Below are positions 1-8,448 of a DNA stretch of 64,000 nt, one piece after another. The notes beneath the pieces are model-generated. The model was not told the origin of the DNA. It did no database searches and saw only the letters and a program-made list of their open reading frames with translations. The stretch is from Methanobrevibacter sp. (GTDB taxonomy: Archaea > Methanobacteriota > Methanobacteria > Methanobacteriales > Methanobacteriaceae): positions 1 to 64,000 of the forward strand of contig NZ_JAFYHP010000003.1 of NCBI RefSeq assembly GCF_017539065.1, in the 5' to 3' direction. A program made the position numbers and the translations under genes. Positions within the stretch are counted from its first letter, which is position 1, and every line of letters begins with the position of its first letter.

Positions 1-34
1 AAATAGAAAAAATAGAAAAAATAAATTGATAAAA

Positions 35-1084
35 TTAGAGTATTTTATCATTAATTAATTCAGCATTGAGAATAGATGCTCCTGCTGCTCCACGAATAGT
101 ATTGTGGCCAACTAAAACATATTTAAAACTATTATCAAATACTGTATCTTTTCTAAGTCTACCAACAGTAACTGCCATACCATTGCCCGCATTTCTGTCC
201 ATTCTTGGTTGTGGTCTGTCAGATTCTTCTTTGACAATAACTGGATTTTCAGGAGCGGAGAATAAATTAAGTTCTTGTGGCAAACCTTTGAAGTTTGACA
301 TTTTGTCACTTACATCAGCAATGTCAAAGTCATCAGCCAACTCAATAAATACTGCTTCAGTATGACCATCAATTACAGGTACCCTATGACAGGACGCACT
401 TAATTTGAAATCTGCATTAACTACATCAGTCCCATCAAATGAACCGAGCAGATAGAGTGATTCACTTTCCATTTTTTCTTCTTCCCCACCAATGTAAGGA
501 ACAAGATTATCGACAATAGCCATAGATGGAACCCCATTATAACCTGCACCAGATACTGCTTGCATGGTTGAAACTCTAACTGATTTTACATCAAAATTAT
601 CAACAATAGGTTTTAATGTTAAAGCTAAAGCAATTGTTGAACAGTTTGGATTAGTTACAATGAATCCGTCCCAGTTATTTTCCTTTTGTTGAGCATCTAT
701 CATGTCTAAACACTCAGGATTGACTTCTGGAATTACTAATGGTATATTTTTTTTCATCCTATGCGCACTAGCGTTACTTGCAACAACATAATCTTTTGCA
801 AATTCTTTTTCAACAGTGAGTGCGAAATCAGCAGGAAGAGATGAAAATACAATATCTACATCATCATCCATTGCCTTAGGATCAGTTTCGATAACTTCAA
901 TGTCTTTTACAGACTCTGGCATCTCATTGTTCATATACCAAGTTGTAGCATCCTCATATCTTTTACCAGCAGATCTAGAAGAAGCGGCTAAAGCTGTAAC
1001 TTCAAAATCCGGGTGATTTTCAAGTAATTGAATAAATCTTTGGCCAACCATCCCAGTTGCGCCAAGTACTCCTACATTAACCAT
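35..1084 (-). CDS. asd: Aspartate-semialdehyde dehydrogenase
   Basis: Reduces aspartyl phosphate to aspartate semialdehyde with NADPH, the branch point to lysine/diaminopimelate, threonine and methionine. Visible are the N-terminal Rossmann motif GATGMVGQRF and the catalytic cysteine in VTNPNCSTIAL (about C148); the 349 aa length fits the archaeal/fungal-type enzyme. The frame opens at a GTG at 1093, but the ATG at 1084 has AGGTG six bases upstream and is preferred. It is last in lysC-dapA-dapB-asd, only 9 bases after dapB, so it is presumably co-transcribed. The identification is firm; only the start is uncertain. Confidence 0.95.
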   Translation of the reverse strand: MVNVGVLGATGMVGQRFIQLLENHPDFEVTALAASSRSAGKRYEDATTWYMNNEMPESVKDIEVIETDPKAMDDDVDIVFSSLPADFALTVEKEFAKDYVVASNASAHRMKKNIPLVIPEVNPECLDMIDAQQKENNWDGFIVTNPNCSTIALALTLKPIVDNFDVKSVRVSTMQAVSGAGYNGVPSMAIVDNLVPYIGGEEEKMESESLYLLGSFDGTDVVNADFKLSASCHRVPVIDGHTEAVFIELADDFDIADVSDKMSNFKGLPQELNLFSAPENPVIVKEESDRPQPRMDRNAGNGMAVTVGRLRKDTVFDNSFKYVLVGHNTIRGAAGASILNAELINDKIL

Positions 1085-1093
1085 ATTTAACAC

Positions 1094-1915
1094 CTATTCT
1101 AATCCTAAAACATCATTCATACTGCTGACAACACCAGTTTCAGCATTTGGAATGTATCTAATGGCCCTAATTACACCAGCAATAAATACTTCTCTTGTAT
1201 GTGCTTGGTGTTTGAGCTCTATTCTTTCACCATCACCAACAAACATTACGGTGTGGTCTCCGACAATGTCTCCACCACGAATCGCGTGAACACCAATTTC
1301 TTCAGGAGTCCTTTTTCCAACCAAACCTTGTCTTCCATAAACTCCTACCTCTTCAGGGTCGCGATTTAATTCATTAGCTATAACTTCAAATGCAGTCATA
1401 GCGGTTCCGGATGGAGCATCCTTTTTCTGATTGTGGTGAGCTTCAATAATTTCAATATCAAAATCATATAATAATGGAGCTAACTTCTTTAAAGTATTGA
1501 AGAATACATTTACTCCAATGGCCATGTTTGAAGAAATGACTGCTGGAACATTGTTATCCTTAACATTTTTAATATTGGATTCCATTTGTTCATCGCTGAA
1601 TCCAGTAGTTCCAACAACAACACCTACTCCACAAGAAGTTGCTGTTTTAATTGTTTCAACGGCTGCATGAGCAATTGTGAAATCAACTAATACATCAGGT
1701 TGAGCTGCCTTTAAGGTTTCCTCTAAATTTTCAGACCCGGTAATCTCAACACCAAGTTCTTCAGTTCCAGCCTGAATACCTGCATCCCTTCCCGCAAGAG
1801 GAGTATTAGGCATTTCAATAGCTGCAACAACTTCCATATCATCTTGTTCTGTAATTTTTCTAATAATACCGGAGCCCATTCTTCCTGCAGCTCCAGTTAC
1901 TGCTACTCTAATCAT
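1094..1915 (-). CDS. dapB: 4-hydroxy-tetrahydrodipicolinate reductase
   Basis: NAD(P)H-dependent reductase, second step of the diaminopimelate branch. The 273 aa protein begins with the dinucleotide-binding GAAGRMG, has VGTTGFS near residue 101, and the family signature EAHHNQKKDAPSGTA at about 158-172, with the catalytic His160 and Lys164 present. It sits 12 bases after dapA. Together with DapA and Asd it commits aspartate semialdehyde to lysine, which Methanobacteriales also use in pseudomurein cross-links (known of the group, not seen here). Confidence 0.96.
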   Translation of the reverse strand: MIRVAVTGAAGRMGSGIIRKITEQDDMEVVAAIEMPNTPLAGRDAGIQAGTEELGVEITGSENLEETLKAAQPDVLVDFTIAHAAVETIKTATSCGVGVVVGTTGFSDEQMESNIKNVKDNNVPAVISSNMAIGVNVFFNTLKKLAPLLYDFDIEIIEAHHNQKKDAPSGTAMTAFEVIANELNRDPEEVGVYGRQGLVGKRTPEEIGVHAIRGGDIVGDHTVMFVGDGERIELKHQAHTREVFIAGVIRAIRYIPNAETGVVSSMNDVLGLE

Positions 1916-1927
1916 TTTATTACCAAC

Positions 1928-2821
1928 TTAAATTAATTCAGAATCTTTTAATGCTTTTTTGAGAACTTCAAGATTTTCTTCTTTCATTGGTGCTAAAGGT
2001 TGTCTTAAAGGTCCTGCCGGCAATCCCATAAGGTCCATTGCAGTTTTAACAGGAACAGGGTTAGTTTCAATGAACAATGCTCTGATTAATTCGACCATTT
2101 CATAGTGAAGTTCCATTGCTCTTGTATAATCATCATTTAAAATACTGTCAACCATTAAGACCATTCTTTTTGCATCAATATTTGCAGAAGCTGAAATAAC
2201 ACCAGTTGCACCAACTGCCATAAGAGGCAAAGTTAATGAATCTTCACCTGAAAGAATATTAAAATCATCTTCAAGACCTTCGTGAGTAAGTGCCCTGTAA
2301 ATGTCTGATACTTTATCAACACTTCCACTAGCTTCTTTGACCGCATCAATACCATCAACTTTTGCCAATTCAACAATAGTTTCAACATCCATATTGAGCC
2401 CTGTACGAGATGGTACATTGTATAATATGAGCGGAATGTCAACAGTCTCAGCAATAGTTGTGTAATGGTCAATTAAACCATGCTGTTGTGGTTTATTGTA
2501 ATATGGAGTAATTAATAATGCAGCATCTGCTCCTGCGTCATATGCATATTTAGTTAAGGAGAGTGCTTCTGAAGTAGCATTACTTCCAGTACCTGCGATA
2601 GTTTCAACTCTACCATCTACTTCATCGATTAATATATCAATTATCCTTTGATGTTCTTCATGAGAAACGGTAGCTGATTCTCCAGTAGTTCCTGCACCAA
2701 CTAAACCTGTTACTCCTTTTTCAATTAAATAATTAATATTTGATCTAAATCCTTCTTCATCAATCTCTTTATCTTGTGTGAATGGAGTTACCATTGCAAC
2801 ATATGTTCCTTCAAAATTCAT
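1928..2821 (-). CDS. dapA: 4-hydroxy-tetrahydrodipicolinate synthase
   Basis: Class I aldolase condensing pyruvate with aspartate semialdehyde. Of the usual length (297 aa), with GAGTTGES (T45/T46), the tyrosines Y108 and Y134, and the Schiff-base lysine K162 in DAVKEASG, matching the catalytic set of the E. coli enzyme. Its ATG overlaps the aspartokinase stop (ATGA), so translation is probably coupled. The pathway context lysC-dapA-dapB-asd supports a true DapA rather than another member of the N-acetylneuraminate lyase superfamily. Confidence 0.96.
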   Translation of the reverse strand: MNFEGTYVAMVTPFTQDKEIDEEGFRSNINYLIEKGVTGLVGAGTTGESATVSHEEHQRIIDILIDEVDGRVETIAGTGSNATSEALSLTKYAYDAGADAALLITPYYNKPQQHGLIDHYTTIAETVDIPLILYNVPSRTGLNMDVETIVELAKVDGIDAVKEASGSVDKVSDIYRALTHEGLEDDFNILSGEDSLTLPLMAVGATGVISASANIDAKRMVLMVDSILNDDYTRAMELHYEMVELIRALFIETNPVPVKTAMDLMGLPAGPLRQPLAPMKEENLEVLKKALKDSELI

Positions 2822-4038
2822 TCTAAAACCTCATTGATTAATTCGCGTGCTTTATCACCATCTTCCCAATTGACAAATAGTACAATTGCAGTTTGTGATG
2901 AAATAATTTCGACTATATTGATTTCATGTTTTTTGAGTGGTTCTGTAATTTCTGAAATTATTCCCGGAGTGTCAATAATATCAGGATTTACAAATGTAAT
3001 CATTGCAGTGTCTCTTCCTAAAGATAGAGAACTTAATGCATCAGTTTCTACCACAACTTTATGTAATGCATGATAAGCATTATTAGAATCTGCCTTTTCG
3101 ACAAATACAGTTATTGAATTTTGACCTGCTGAAATACCAAATATATTTATGTCGTCCTCAGCAAGTTTTCCAGTTATACTAGCCATCAATCCGGATGTTT
3201 TAACCATAGCATCGCCGACAATAGCTATAAGAGAAATAGGGTTCTTGTACTTTGTTACGCATTTCATCATATCACCTTCATATGGTCCAACAATACGTGT
3301 GCCTTTTGAGGATAAATCCCCATGAGCAAAATTAATAATTTTTGCAGTTATTAATGGATCTTTATATCTTAAAGCATGCGGATGTAAAACTTGCGCTCCA
3401 TGAGTAGCTAAATCTCTCATTTCTTCAACGGAGATTTCCTCTAACAATTCCGCACTTTCAATTTTATTAGGATCAGTAGACATTACTCCGTCTACATCTG
3501 TAACAATAATGACTTCATTTGCATCTAAACAATGTCCAATTAAAAATGCTGTTACATCACTTCCCCCTCTACCGAGAGTTGTGATTTCTCCATTATCACC
3601 TTGACCTAAAAATCCGCAAACAACCGGAATTACTCCTTGATTTACAAGTTGCATAAGTCCTTCAGTCTTTTGCTTAGTTGTATTAAAATCAATCTTTGCC
3701 TCTAAATAATTAGAATCAGTTTTAATTGGCCATAATTCATTATAAGGATCAATAAACTCTGACTTAACACCTAAAGATTCAATAGTTGCGGAGAATAATC
3801 TAGCGCTAGTTAATTCCCCCATAGCCATAATTCCTGCCTTCTGTTTATCTGTTAAGCTTTCACCAATAGCCTCATCAGATAATCCAATGAGATCATCAGT
3901 AGTCTTATTCACGGCAGAAACAACAACTACCACCTGACTACCTTTCATATACTCATTCACGACAGATTGCGCCGCTTTTTTAATTCTGGAACCATTCCCT
4001 ACCGATGTTCCACCAAATTTTACTACTACCAAATCCAT
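2818..4038 (-). CDS. lysC: Aspartate kinase with tandem ACT domains
   Basis: Phosphorylates aspartate, the first committed step for the aspartate family. The protein (406 aa from this start) opens with [13 protein letters not shown] of the amino acid kinase fold, carries [11 protein letters not shown] in the middle, and ends in about 140 residues with two ACT-like repeats ([16 protein letters not shown] and [17 protein letters not shown]), the regulatory part that usually senses lysine or threonine. The frame opens at a GTG at 4047, but the ATG at 4038 follows GGTGA at good spacing. It is first in the operon, so the promoter should lie in 4039-4223, where AT-rich TATA candidates exist but none stands out. 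Confidence 0.95.
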   Translation of the reverse strand: MDLVVVKFGGTSVGNGSRIKKAAQSVVNEYMKGSQVVVVVSAVNKTTDDLIGLSDEAIGESLTDKQKAGIMAMGELTSARLFSATIESLGVKSEFIDPYNELWPIKTDSNYLEAKIDFNTTKQKTEGLMQLVNQGVIPVVCGFLGQGDNGEITTLGRGGSDVTAFLIGHCLDANEVIIVTDVDGVMSTDPNKIESAELLEEISVEEMRDLATHGAQVLHPHALRYKDPLITAKIINFAHGDLSSKGTRIVGPYEGDMMKCVTKYKNPISLIAIVGDAMVKTSGLMASITGKLAEDDINIFGISAGQNSITVFVEKADSNNAYHALHKVVVETDALSSLSLGRDTAMITFVNPDIIDTPGIISEITEPLKKHEINIVEIISSQTAIVLFVNWEDGDKARELINEVLE

Positions 4039-4223
4039 TAAGTTCACCTATTTCTTAAAAATCTTATCTTATTTTGTTAAGATATTAATTAAACAAAATA
4101 TACATATCTATTTTTATCTAACCATATTAATAAACTTTAATTATAAATATGTATAAAACAAGTTAAAAATTTGAAATATAAAAAAAGAGTTAATAAAAAA
4201 AGAGTAGAAAATATGAAAAAAGC

Positions 4224-4421
4224 TTATTTTTGGGTTTGTTCTAACCTTACAAGCCTTGTTACATATCCTGCAATTTTATTTCTTAAATGTTTAGTACTAA
4301 CAGTTGAGTATTCTTGTACTAATTTTTTATTTTCTTCAAAATCAGTAGTGAAAACACCTTTGTGAGTTTCGATTAGTTCTTTTGCTAAACGTTTAACAAA
4401 TGAAGTTCTAATATTGCCCAT
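4224..4421 (-). CDS. rps17e: 30S ribosomal protein S17e
   Basis: A 65 aa basic protein of the archaeal/eukaryotic S17e family, recognised from [20 protein letters not shown] at the start and [16 protein letters not shown] near the end. The start ATG shares one base with the stop codon of the chorismate mutase gene (TAATG), and its ribosome binding site AGGAGG lies inside that gene's last codons, so the two are translationally coupled. A structural ribosomal protein placed behind an aromatic amino acid gene is a notable gene order. Confidence 0.95.
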   Translation of the reverse strand: MGNIRTSFVKRLAKELIETHKGVFTTDFEENKKLVQEYSTVSTKHLRNKIAGYVTRLVRLEQTQK

Positions 4422-4750
4422 TAAAATTCCTCCTTATAAATTTGTTCTTGTACATTTTTACTTAAGATAGTCAACATATTTACGATTTGATCAATAATAT
4501 CAACATCAAGATTATTTTCCTTAGCCATCCTCTCGATTTTTTCGTGAATCGCATCTTCTCTACTTTTATCATAAATCGGAATATCCAGATAATGTTTTGA
4601 AGATGCAATATCTCTTGCAAGAGAAGTTCTTTCAGAAATTAAATCAAATAACGCATTATCAATTTCATCAATACGTTTTCGAGATTCTTTGAGAAGTATT
4701 TCGGCTTCTTCCTTATTTTCAAAAGATTTTAGTCTATCGTTACTTTTCAA
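4421..4750 (-). CDS. aroQ: Chorismate mutase, AroQ class
   Basis: Converts chorismate to prephenate for phenylalanine and tyrosine. The 109 aa all-helical protein has the AroQ pattern: RKRIDEID at the start, [13 protein letters not shown], then [12 protein letters not shown], supplying the arginines, lysine and glutamate that line the active site in this class. The likely start is a TTG at 4750 with GGTGG five bases upstream; no ATG fits. About 25 N-terminal residues precede the canonical domain. It lies 107 bases after the shikimate kinase gene, an earlier step of the same pathway. Confidence 0.88.
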   Translation of the reverse strand: MKSNDRLKSFENKEEAEILLKESRKRIDEIDNALFDLISERTSLARDIASSKHYLDIPIYDKSREDAIHEKIERMAKENNLDVDIIDQIVNMLTILSKNVQEQIYKEEF

Positions 4751-4857
4751 AAAACCACCAAATTGATAATAATATAATTTATTATTATCCTAGTATATAA
4801 ACTATATGTTTCATTTAAATTATTGAGCTAAATTTTAAAAATCTGTAGACAAGTTTT

Positions 4858-5724
4858 TTATAACAATCGGCAGCCATCATTATCTGTTTTTGTCTTAATT
4901 ACTTGTCCTTCATATTTCATCCATGATTCACTAACATCATCAATAGAATTATCATCAACAACAGCTACAAAAGATGAACCGGTTCCTGATAAACCTGAAG
5001 CTAAGGCACCTGCCTGCAAAGCATCAATAGATATTGCAGTATTGAAACCTAATGCTGAAGAATAAATCAGTCCATTAAGATTTAAAGCTTTGAAGTATTG
5101 CTTTCTGCATGCAAAATCATATGCAGTTTCAACCAATGGAGCCAACACTTTCATTCGCTCAACATTTGAATCTCCGGATTTTGAATGGAAATCGGGCATG
5201 TAAACTAAAATATAATAATCATCCATCTTTTCTTTTATGATAAATTCCCTATTTTTATTATCAGTAACAACAACCCCTCCAAAATAAGAAGCGGTTGCAT
5301 CATCAAAGGAACCTGTTATTGTAACTCCCGCATCCAGTGATGCATCGATTGCCATATTAACCACTTCTAAATCAGATAATGGTTTTAAATTAAATTCCTC
5401 CGCAATAATCTCAGAAGTAACCTTAACAATTGCATTAGATGAAGCACTACTGCTTGAAAGACCGGATGCCATAGGCAGACTGGATTTTGTTTTCAAGTCA
5501 ATTCCAAAATCTAGACTATCAATATCATAATGATTAAAAACTTTTTGAACACATAATTCCATTAATTTAGTATCTGCTCCAACATCGTTTGCACATTTAA
5601 TTGAATCGGAAATTGTTCTGGCTTCACATTCTATATCTAATCCAATACCGAATGCAGAACCGAAACCAGTAGCAATCGCATTGATTATTGTTGCAGAACC
5701 TGGAGATCTTACAATCTTTTTCAT
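4858..5724 (-). CDS. aroK: Shikimate kinase, archaeal GHMP type
   Basis: ATP-dependent phosphorylation of shikimate. It belongs to the GHMP kinase superfamily, not the bacterial P-loop AroK: the glycine/serine-rich loop PMASGLSSSSASSNA lies at about 84-98, and SPGSATIINAIATGFGSAFG opens the protein. The 288 aa length fits the family. Its ATG overlaps the TGA of the upstream glycosyltransferase (ATGA), implying co-translation; chorismate mutase follows. The identification is firm by motif and neighbour, although homoserine or mevalonate kinases share the fold. Confidence 0.9.
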   Translation of the reverse strand: MKKIVRSPGSATIINAIATGFGSAFGIGLDIECEARTISDSIKCANDVGADTKLMELCVQKVFNHYDIDSLDFGIDLKTKSSLPMASGLSSSSASSNAIVKVTSEIIAEEFNLKPLSDLEVVNMAIDASLDAGVTITGSFDDATASYFGGVVVTDNKNREFIIKEKMDDYYILVYMPDFHSKSGDSNVERMKVLAPLVETAYDFACRKQYFKALNLNGLIYSSALGFNTAISIDALQAGALASGLSGTGSSFVAVVDDNSIDDVSESWMKYEGQVIKTKTDNDGCRLL

Positions 5725-6806
5725 TGTTTAACCTCATCATAAGGAATATCTACGACTGCAAAATCTAAAGCCCTGTTTCTTGCATTCATGGAAAAAATTA
5801 ATCTTAACTCATCATCCTTAAGAATTCTATCAGTAGCTCTAGCGATTGATACAACATCTTTAGGGTTAATTAATAGTCCGACATCTTTAGTAATTATTTC
5901 AGTAATTCCGCCAACATCACTTCCAATAACTGGTTTGCCACAGGCTAAAGCCTCAATTAATACTAAACCAAAACTTTCAGAAAATGAAGGCAAGATTAAA
6001 ACATCACAGCTTGGAATGATATTTTCAACATCCTCCCTTGCGCCGGTGAATATTACATCATGAATATTATCTTCATCCACTTTTTTCTTTAATTTTTTAA
6101 ATAAAGGTCCTTCACCAACAATTACCAAATAATAATCACTATTTGAGATTTTTTTAGCTTCCAATAGGGAATCAACATTTTTCCTTTTAATTAAATTGCC
6201 TACAAAAAGAACTATCGGTTTGTCATCAAGCTTAAATTCTTTTCTAAATGAATCGTTTGGGTGATTTGTGAATCTATTTATATCAACGGAGTTCCATGAA
6301 ATTTTTGTTTTGCCGGCAATGCCCACAACTCCTGTTGCTATAATCTCATGTCTTAATGCGTTACTAACAGCAAAAACACCATCAGCATCTCTTAATACAT
6401 TTCTAATTGTCGAACGCATTAACGGTTGGGTTTTATATAATTCAAACATGTCGGAACCATGTGCTGTTACATAAGTTTTAATATTGTGTTTTTTGCCCAC
6501 TTCAACAGCGGCGGCTCCTGCAGGGAATAAATAATGGCCATGAATAATATCAATATCTTCTTTCTCGATAAGTGTTTCTAATGCTTTTTTAGCATTTTTT
6601 TTAAACATTAATCCCCTAACGCCCGGAACATTTAATCCTTTTGTTCCAATAACATGAATTCCGTCAATGTCCTTAATCTCCTTGTGAGGATAGGTTATTA
6701 CATAAACTTCATGACCCATCTCAACTAATTTTTTAGATAAGGTATGTATATGAACTCCCACTCCCCCGACATGAGGTGGAAACTGACCAACCATAGCTAT
6801 TTTCAT
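5721..6806 (-). CDS. GT4-family glycosyltransferase
   Basis: Retaining glycosyltransferase with two Rossmann lobes (GT-B fold). The N-terminal GQFPPHVGGVGVHIHTL is typical of GT4 enzymes, and the C-terminal lobe has the E-x7-E motif at E277/E285 (ESFGLVLIE) followed by ACGKPVIGSDVGGI. At 361 aa it is of usual length, with no membrane segment. AGGGG lies nine bases upstream of the ATG. Donor and acceptor cannot be read from sequence; surface polysaccharide, glycolipid or S-layer-type glycan synthesis are all possible. It heads the stretch leading to aroK, aroQ and rps17e. Confidence 0.87.
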   Translation of the reverse strand: MKIAMVGQFPPHVGGVGVHIHTLSKKLVEMGHEVYVITYPHKEIKDIDGIHVIGTKGLNVPGVRGLMFKKNAKKALETLIEKEDIDIIHGHYLFPAGAAAVEVGKKHNIKTYVTAHGSDMFELYKTQPLMRSTIRNVLRDADGVFAVSNALRHEIIATGVVGIAGKTKISWNSVDINRFTNHPNDSFRKEFKLDDKPIVLFVGNLIKRKNVDSLLEAKKISNSDYYLVIVGEGPLFKKLKKKVDEDNIHDVIFTGAREDVENIIPSCDVLILPSFSESFGLVLIEALACGKPVIGSDVGGITEIITKDVGLLINPKDVVSIARATDRILKDDELRLIFSMNARNRALDFAVVDIPYDEVKQ

Positions 6807-6838
6807 AAAATAAAACCCCTAATTTCACTAATATATTA

Positions 6839-7915
6839 TTATATAATAAAATTATCGTTTAAATATCTACCTTCCATATCTACTAGGATAACATTTAAAT
6901 CTAAATCAAAACGTTGCTTGCATCTTTCTTTAATTGCTTGAGCAATACTGTTTGAAACTTCAACTGAGATATTTAGTTCGTTCAATATGCTCATCATATC
7001 ATCAGTAGTTTTTGATTCGAATAACCTTTGAAGGTCAACTTGTTTTGCTCCACACAATGCTGCATGAGTAACCATTATTTCACGCCGGCCATCGGCAATA
7101 GCATGTTTAGTATTGAAAATACCGCCTGCAACCTTTATCAATTTACCTATATGCCCAAAGAAGGTAAATTCAGTTATCCCTCTTTTTTCAGCTTCTTCAA
7201 ACATGAACCCCACATAATTGCCTGTTTGGATAATCTGTTCTTTAGTGACATTTAGGTTTTTTAGTGCTAATTTTTCACCAATATTGCCAGGAACAAAAAC
7301 TAAATCTCCAACATTTGAAGCCAATGCAACATCTATTTGTGTAACAATGGAATTTTTATAAGCTTCACTAGACATGGATCTTGCAATGCCGGTTGTTCCC
7401 AAAACTGATATTCCCCCAACAATGCCCAATTTAGGATTCATTGTTTTTTTAGCTATTATTTCGCCTTCAGGAATAGAAATAGTGACTTTAGCGATTTTTC
7501 CATCAGGTATTTTATCTTTTAAGTTTTTAACAATCATGCTGCGAGGAACTGGATTGATTGCATAATCGCCAACAGGAATCTGAAGTCCCGGTTTTGTAAT
7601 TTTACCAACACCTTTTCCGCCTGTGATTATAACATTATCTTCCTCATCGCTTTTATCTAATAATTCCACTGTTGAGATAATTGCCAAATCAACTGTAACA
7701 TCCGGATCATTATAAGGATTTTTATGGGCTACTGCACAAGCTTTAACATCAGATATCTTCTTACAGTTATCAATAATAATGTCCAAAGTCTTTTTGGGAG
7801 TTTCAACTTTAACACATGCAATATCTGGAGTTTCTAAAATTGCCTCCAAAGCTGCTAGAGAACAAGCAGTAGCTACAGTACCGGTTGTAACGCCAGTGTA
7901 ATTATCATTAGCCAT
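6839..7915 (-). CDS. cbiD: Cobalt-precorrin-5B C1-methyltransferase
   Basis: SAM-dependent methylation at C1 in the anaerobic cobalamin pathway; methanogens need corrinoids for Mtr and methyl transfer. The 358 aa protein has the CbiD opening GVTTGTVATACSLAAL, the central GTTGIARSMSSEAY and GHIGKLIKVAGGIFNTKH. No Shine-Dalgarno is seen before the ATG. It lies 23 bases after the thioredoxin-like gene and may be read through from it. Other cbi genes are absent from the window, and no cobalamin riboswitch is visible upstream. Confidence 0.93.
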   Translation of the reverse strand: MANDNYTGVTTGTVATACSLAALEAILETPDIACVKVETPKKTLDIIIDNCKKISDVKACAVAHKNPYNDPDVTVDLAIISTVELLDKSDEEDNVIITGGKGVGKITKPGLQIPVGDYAINPVPRSMIVKNLKDKIPDGKIAKVTISIPEGEIIAKKTMNPKLGIVGGISVLGTTGIARSMSSEAYKNSIVTQIDVALASNVGDLVFVPGNIGEKLALKNLNVTKEQIIQTGNYVGFMFEEAEKRGITEFTFFGHIGKLIKVAGGIFNTKHAIADGRREIMVTHAALCGAKQVDLQRLFESKTTDDMMSILNELNISVEVSNSIAQAIKERCKQRFDLDLNVILVDMEGRYLNDNFII

Positions 7916-7938
7916 TGTAAATAAAAAAAAGAAAGAAT

Positions 7939-8208
7939 CTATAATTTAGATTCAAGTACATCAATTAATTCATCTTCTGAAGGAGCGCCTACGAAAGTTA
8001 CTTCTCCATCAATTACAATTGTAGGAACTGCCATAATCTGATAATCAATTGCTCTTTGTCTGTTTTCTGGGTGTTCAGGGTCATCGATTTTTATTGCTTC
8101 AACATCGATTGCATCGCCTAATTTATCTTTTGCTTTTTCAGCAGCATCAATTGCAGCCGGACAGTGTGGACAAGTACTTGTTGAAAATACTTCTACTTTA
8201 ATTGCCAT
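7939..8208 (-). CDS. Thioredoxin/glutaredoxin-like redox protein
   Basis: An 89 aa single-domain thioredoxin fold with active site CPHC (C13-x2-C16) after a beta strand, and the cis-proline in AVPTIVIDG (P62). Size and motif match the small archaeal thioredoxins of the MJ0307 type, which act in thiol-disulfide exchange in the cytoplasm. AGGAG lies at proper spacing before the ATG. It precedes cbiD by 23 bases. A role with a ferredoxin- or F420-dependent reductase is known for relatives but cannot be read here. Confidence 0.9.
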   Translation of the reverse strand: MAIKVEVFSTSTCPHCPAAIDAAEKAKDKLGDAIDVEAIKIDDPEHPENRQRAIDYQIMAVPTIVIDGEVTFVGAPSEDELIDVLESKL

Positions 8209-8300
8209 GATTATAATCTCCTAAAAAATTTATTCGTAAATATTTCTATTATACAATTATATATAACTATTGCTTATTAAATAATTTGCTCAAATTAACA

Positions 8301-8370
8301 ACTTACCAGTCAATTTCCTGTTTGTGACAATGCTCCTCTCCAAGGGCAGTGTGGACTGTAAAAGGGAAAT
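8301..8370. ncRNA. Candidate structured RNA or leader element
   Basis: A 70-base block, clearly richer in G and C than the AT-rich DNA on both sides, lies between the divergent thioredoxin and hel308 genes. It can form a nine-pair hairpin (8327-8333 with 8346-8352, inner 8335-8337 with 8343-8345, five-base loop). Two further helices cross each other: 8307-8311 with 8354-8358, and 8313-8318 with 8365-8370, which is either a pseudoknot or two alternative folds. TATA-like stretches flank both sides, so the strand is undecided. No known RNA family was recognised. Confidence 0.33.
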
Positions 8371-8448
8371 GTAAAATTTCTATATATAATATTAGTTAGC
8401 AAATGCTCTCTGGAAATATTTAATATATATTAAGAAAATAAAAATTAA

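Noticed and set aside
4039-4223. Lysine riboswitch upstream of lysC
   Set aside because: The region is nearly pure A/T with no stable helices; control is more likely by ACT-domain feedback or a protein regulator.
4171-4365. Plus-strand 64-codon frame over rps17e
   Set aside because: It overlaps a certain ribosomal protein gene on the other strand and has no promoter or homology.
7916-7938. Cobalamin riboswitch before cbiD
   Set aside because: Only 23 bases separate the genes and no B12-box-like sequence is visible here or upstream of the thioredoxin-like gene.
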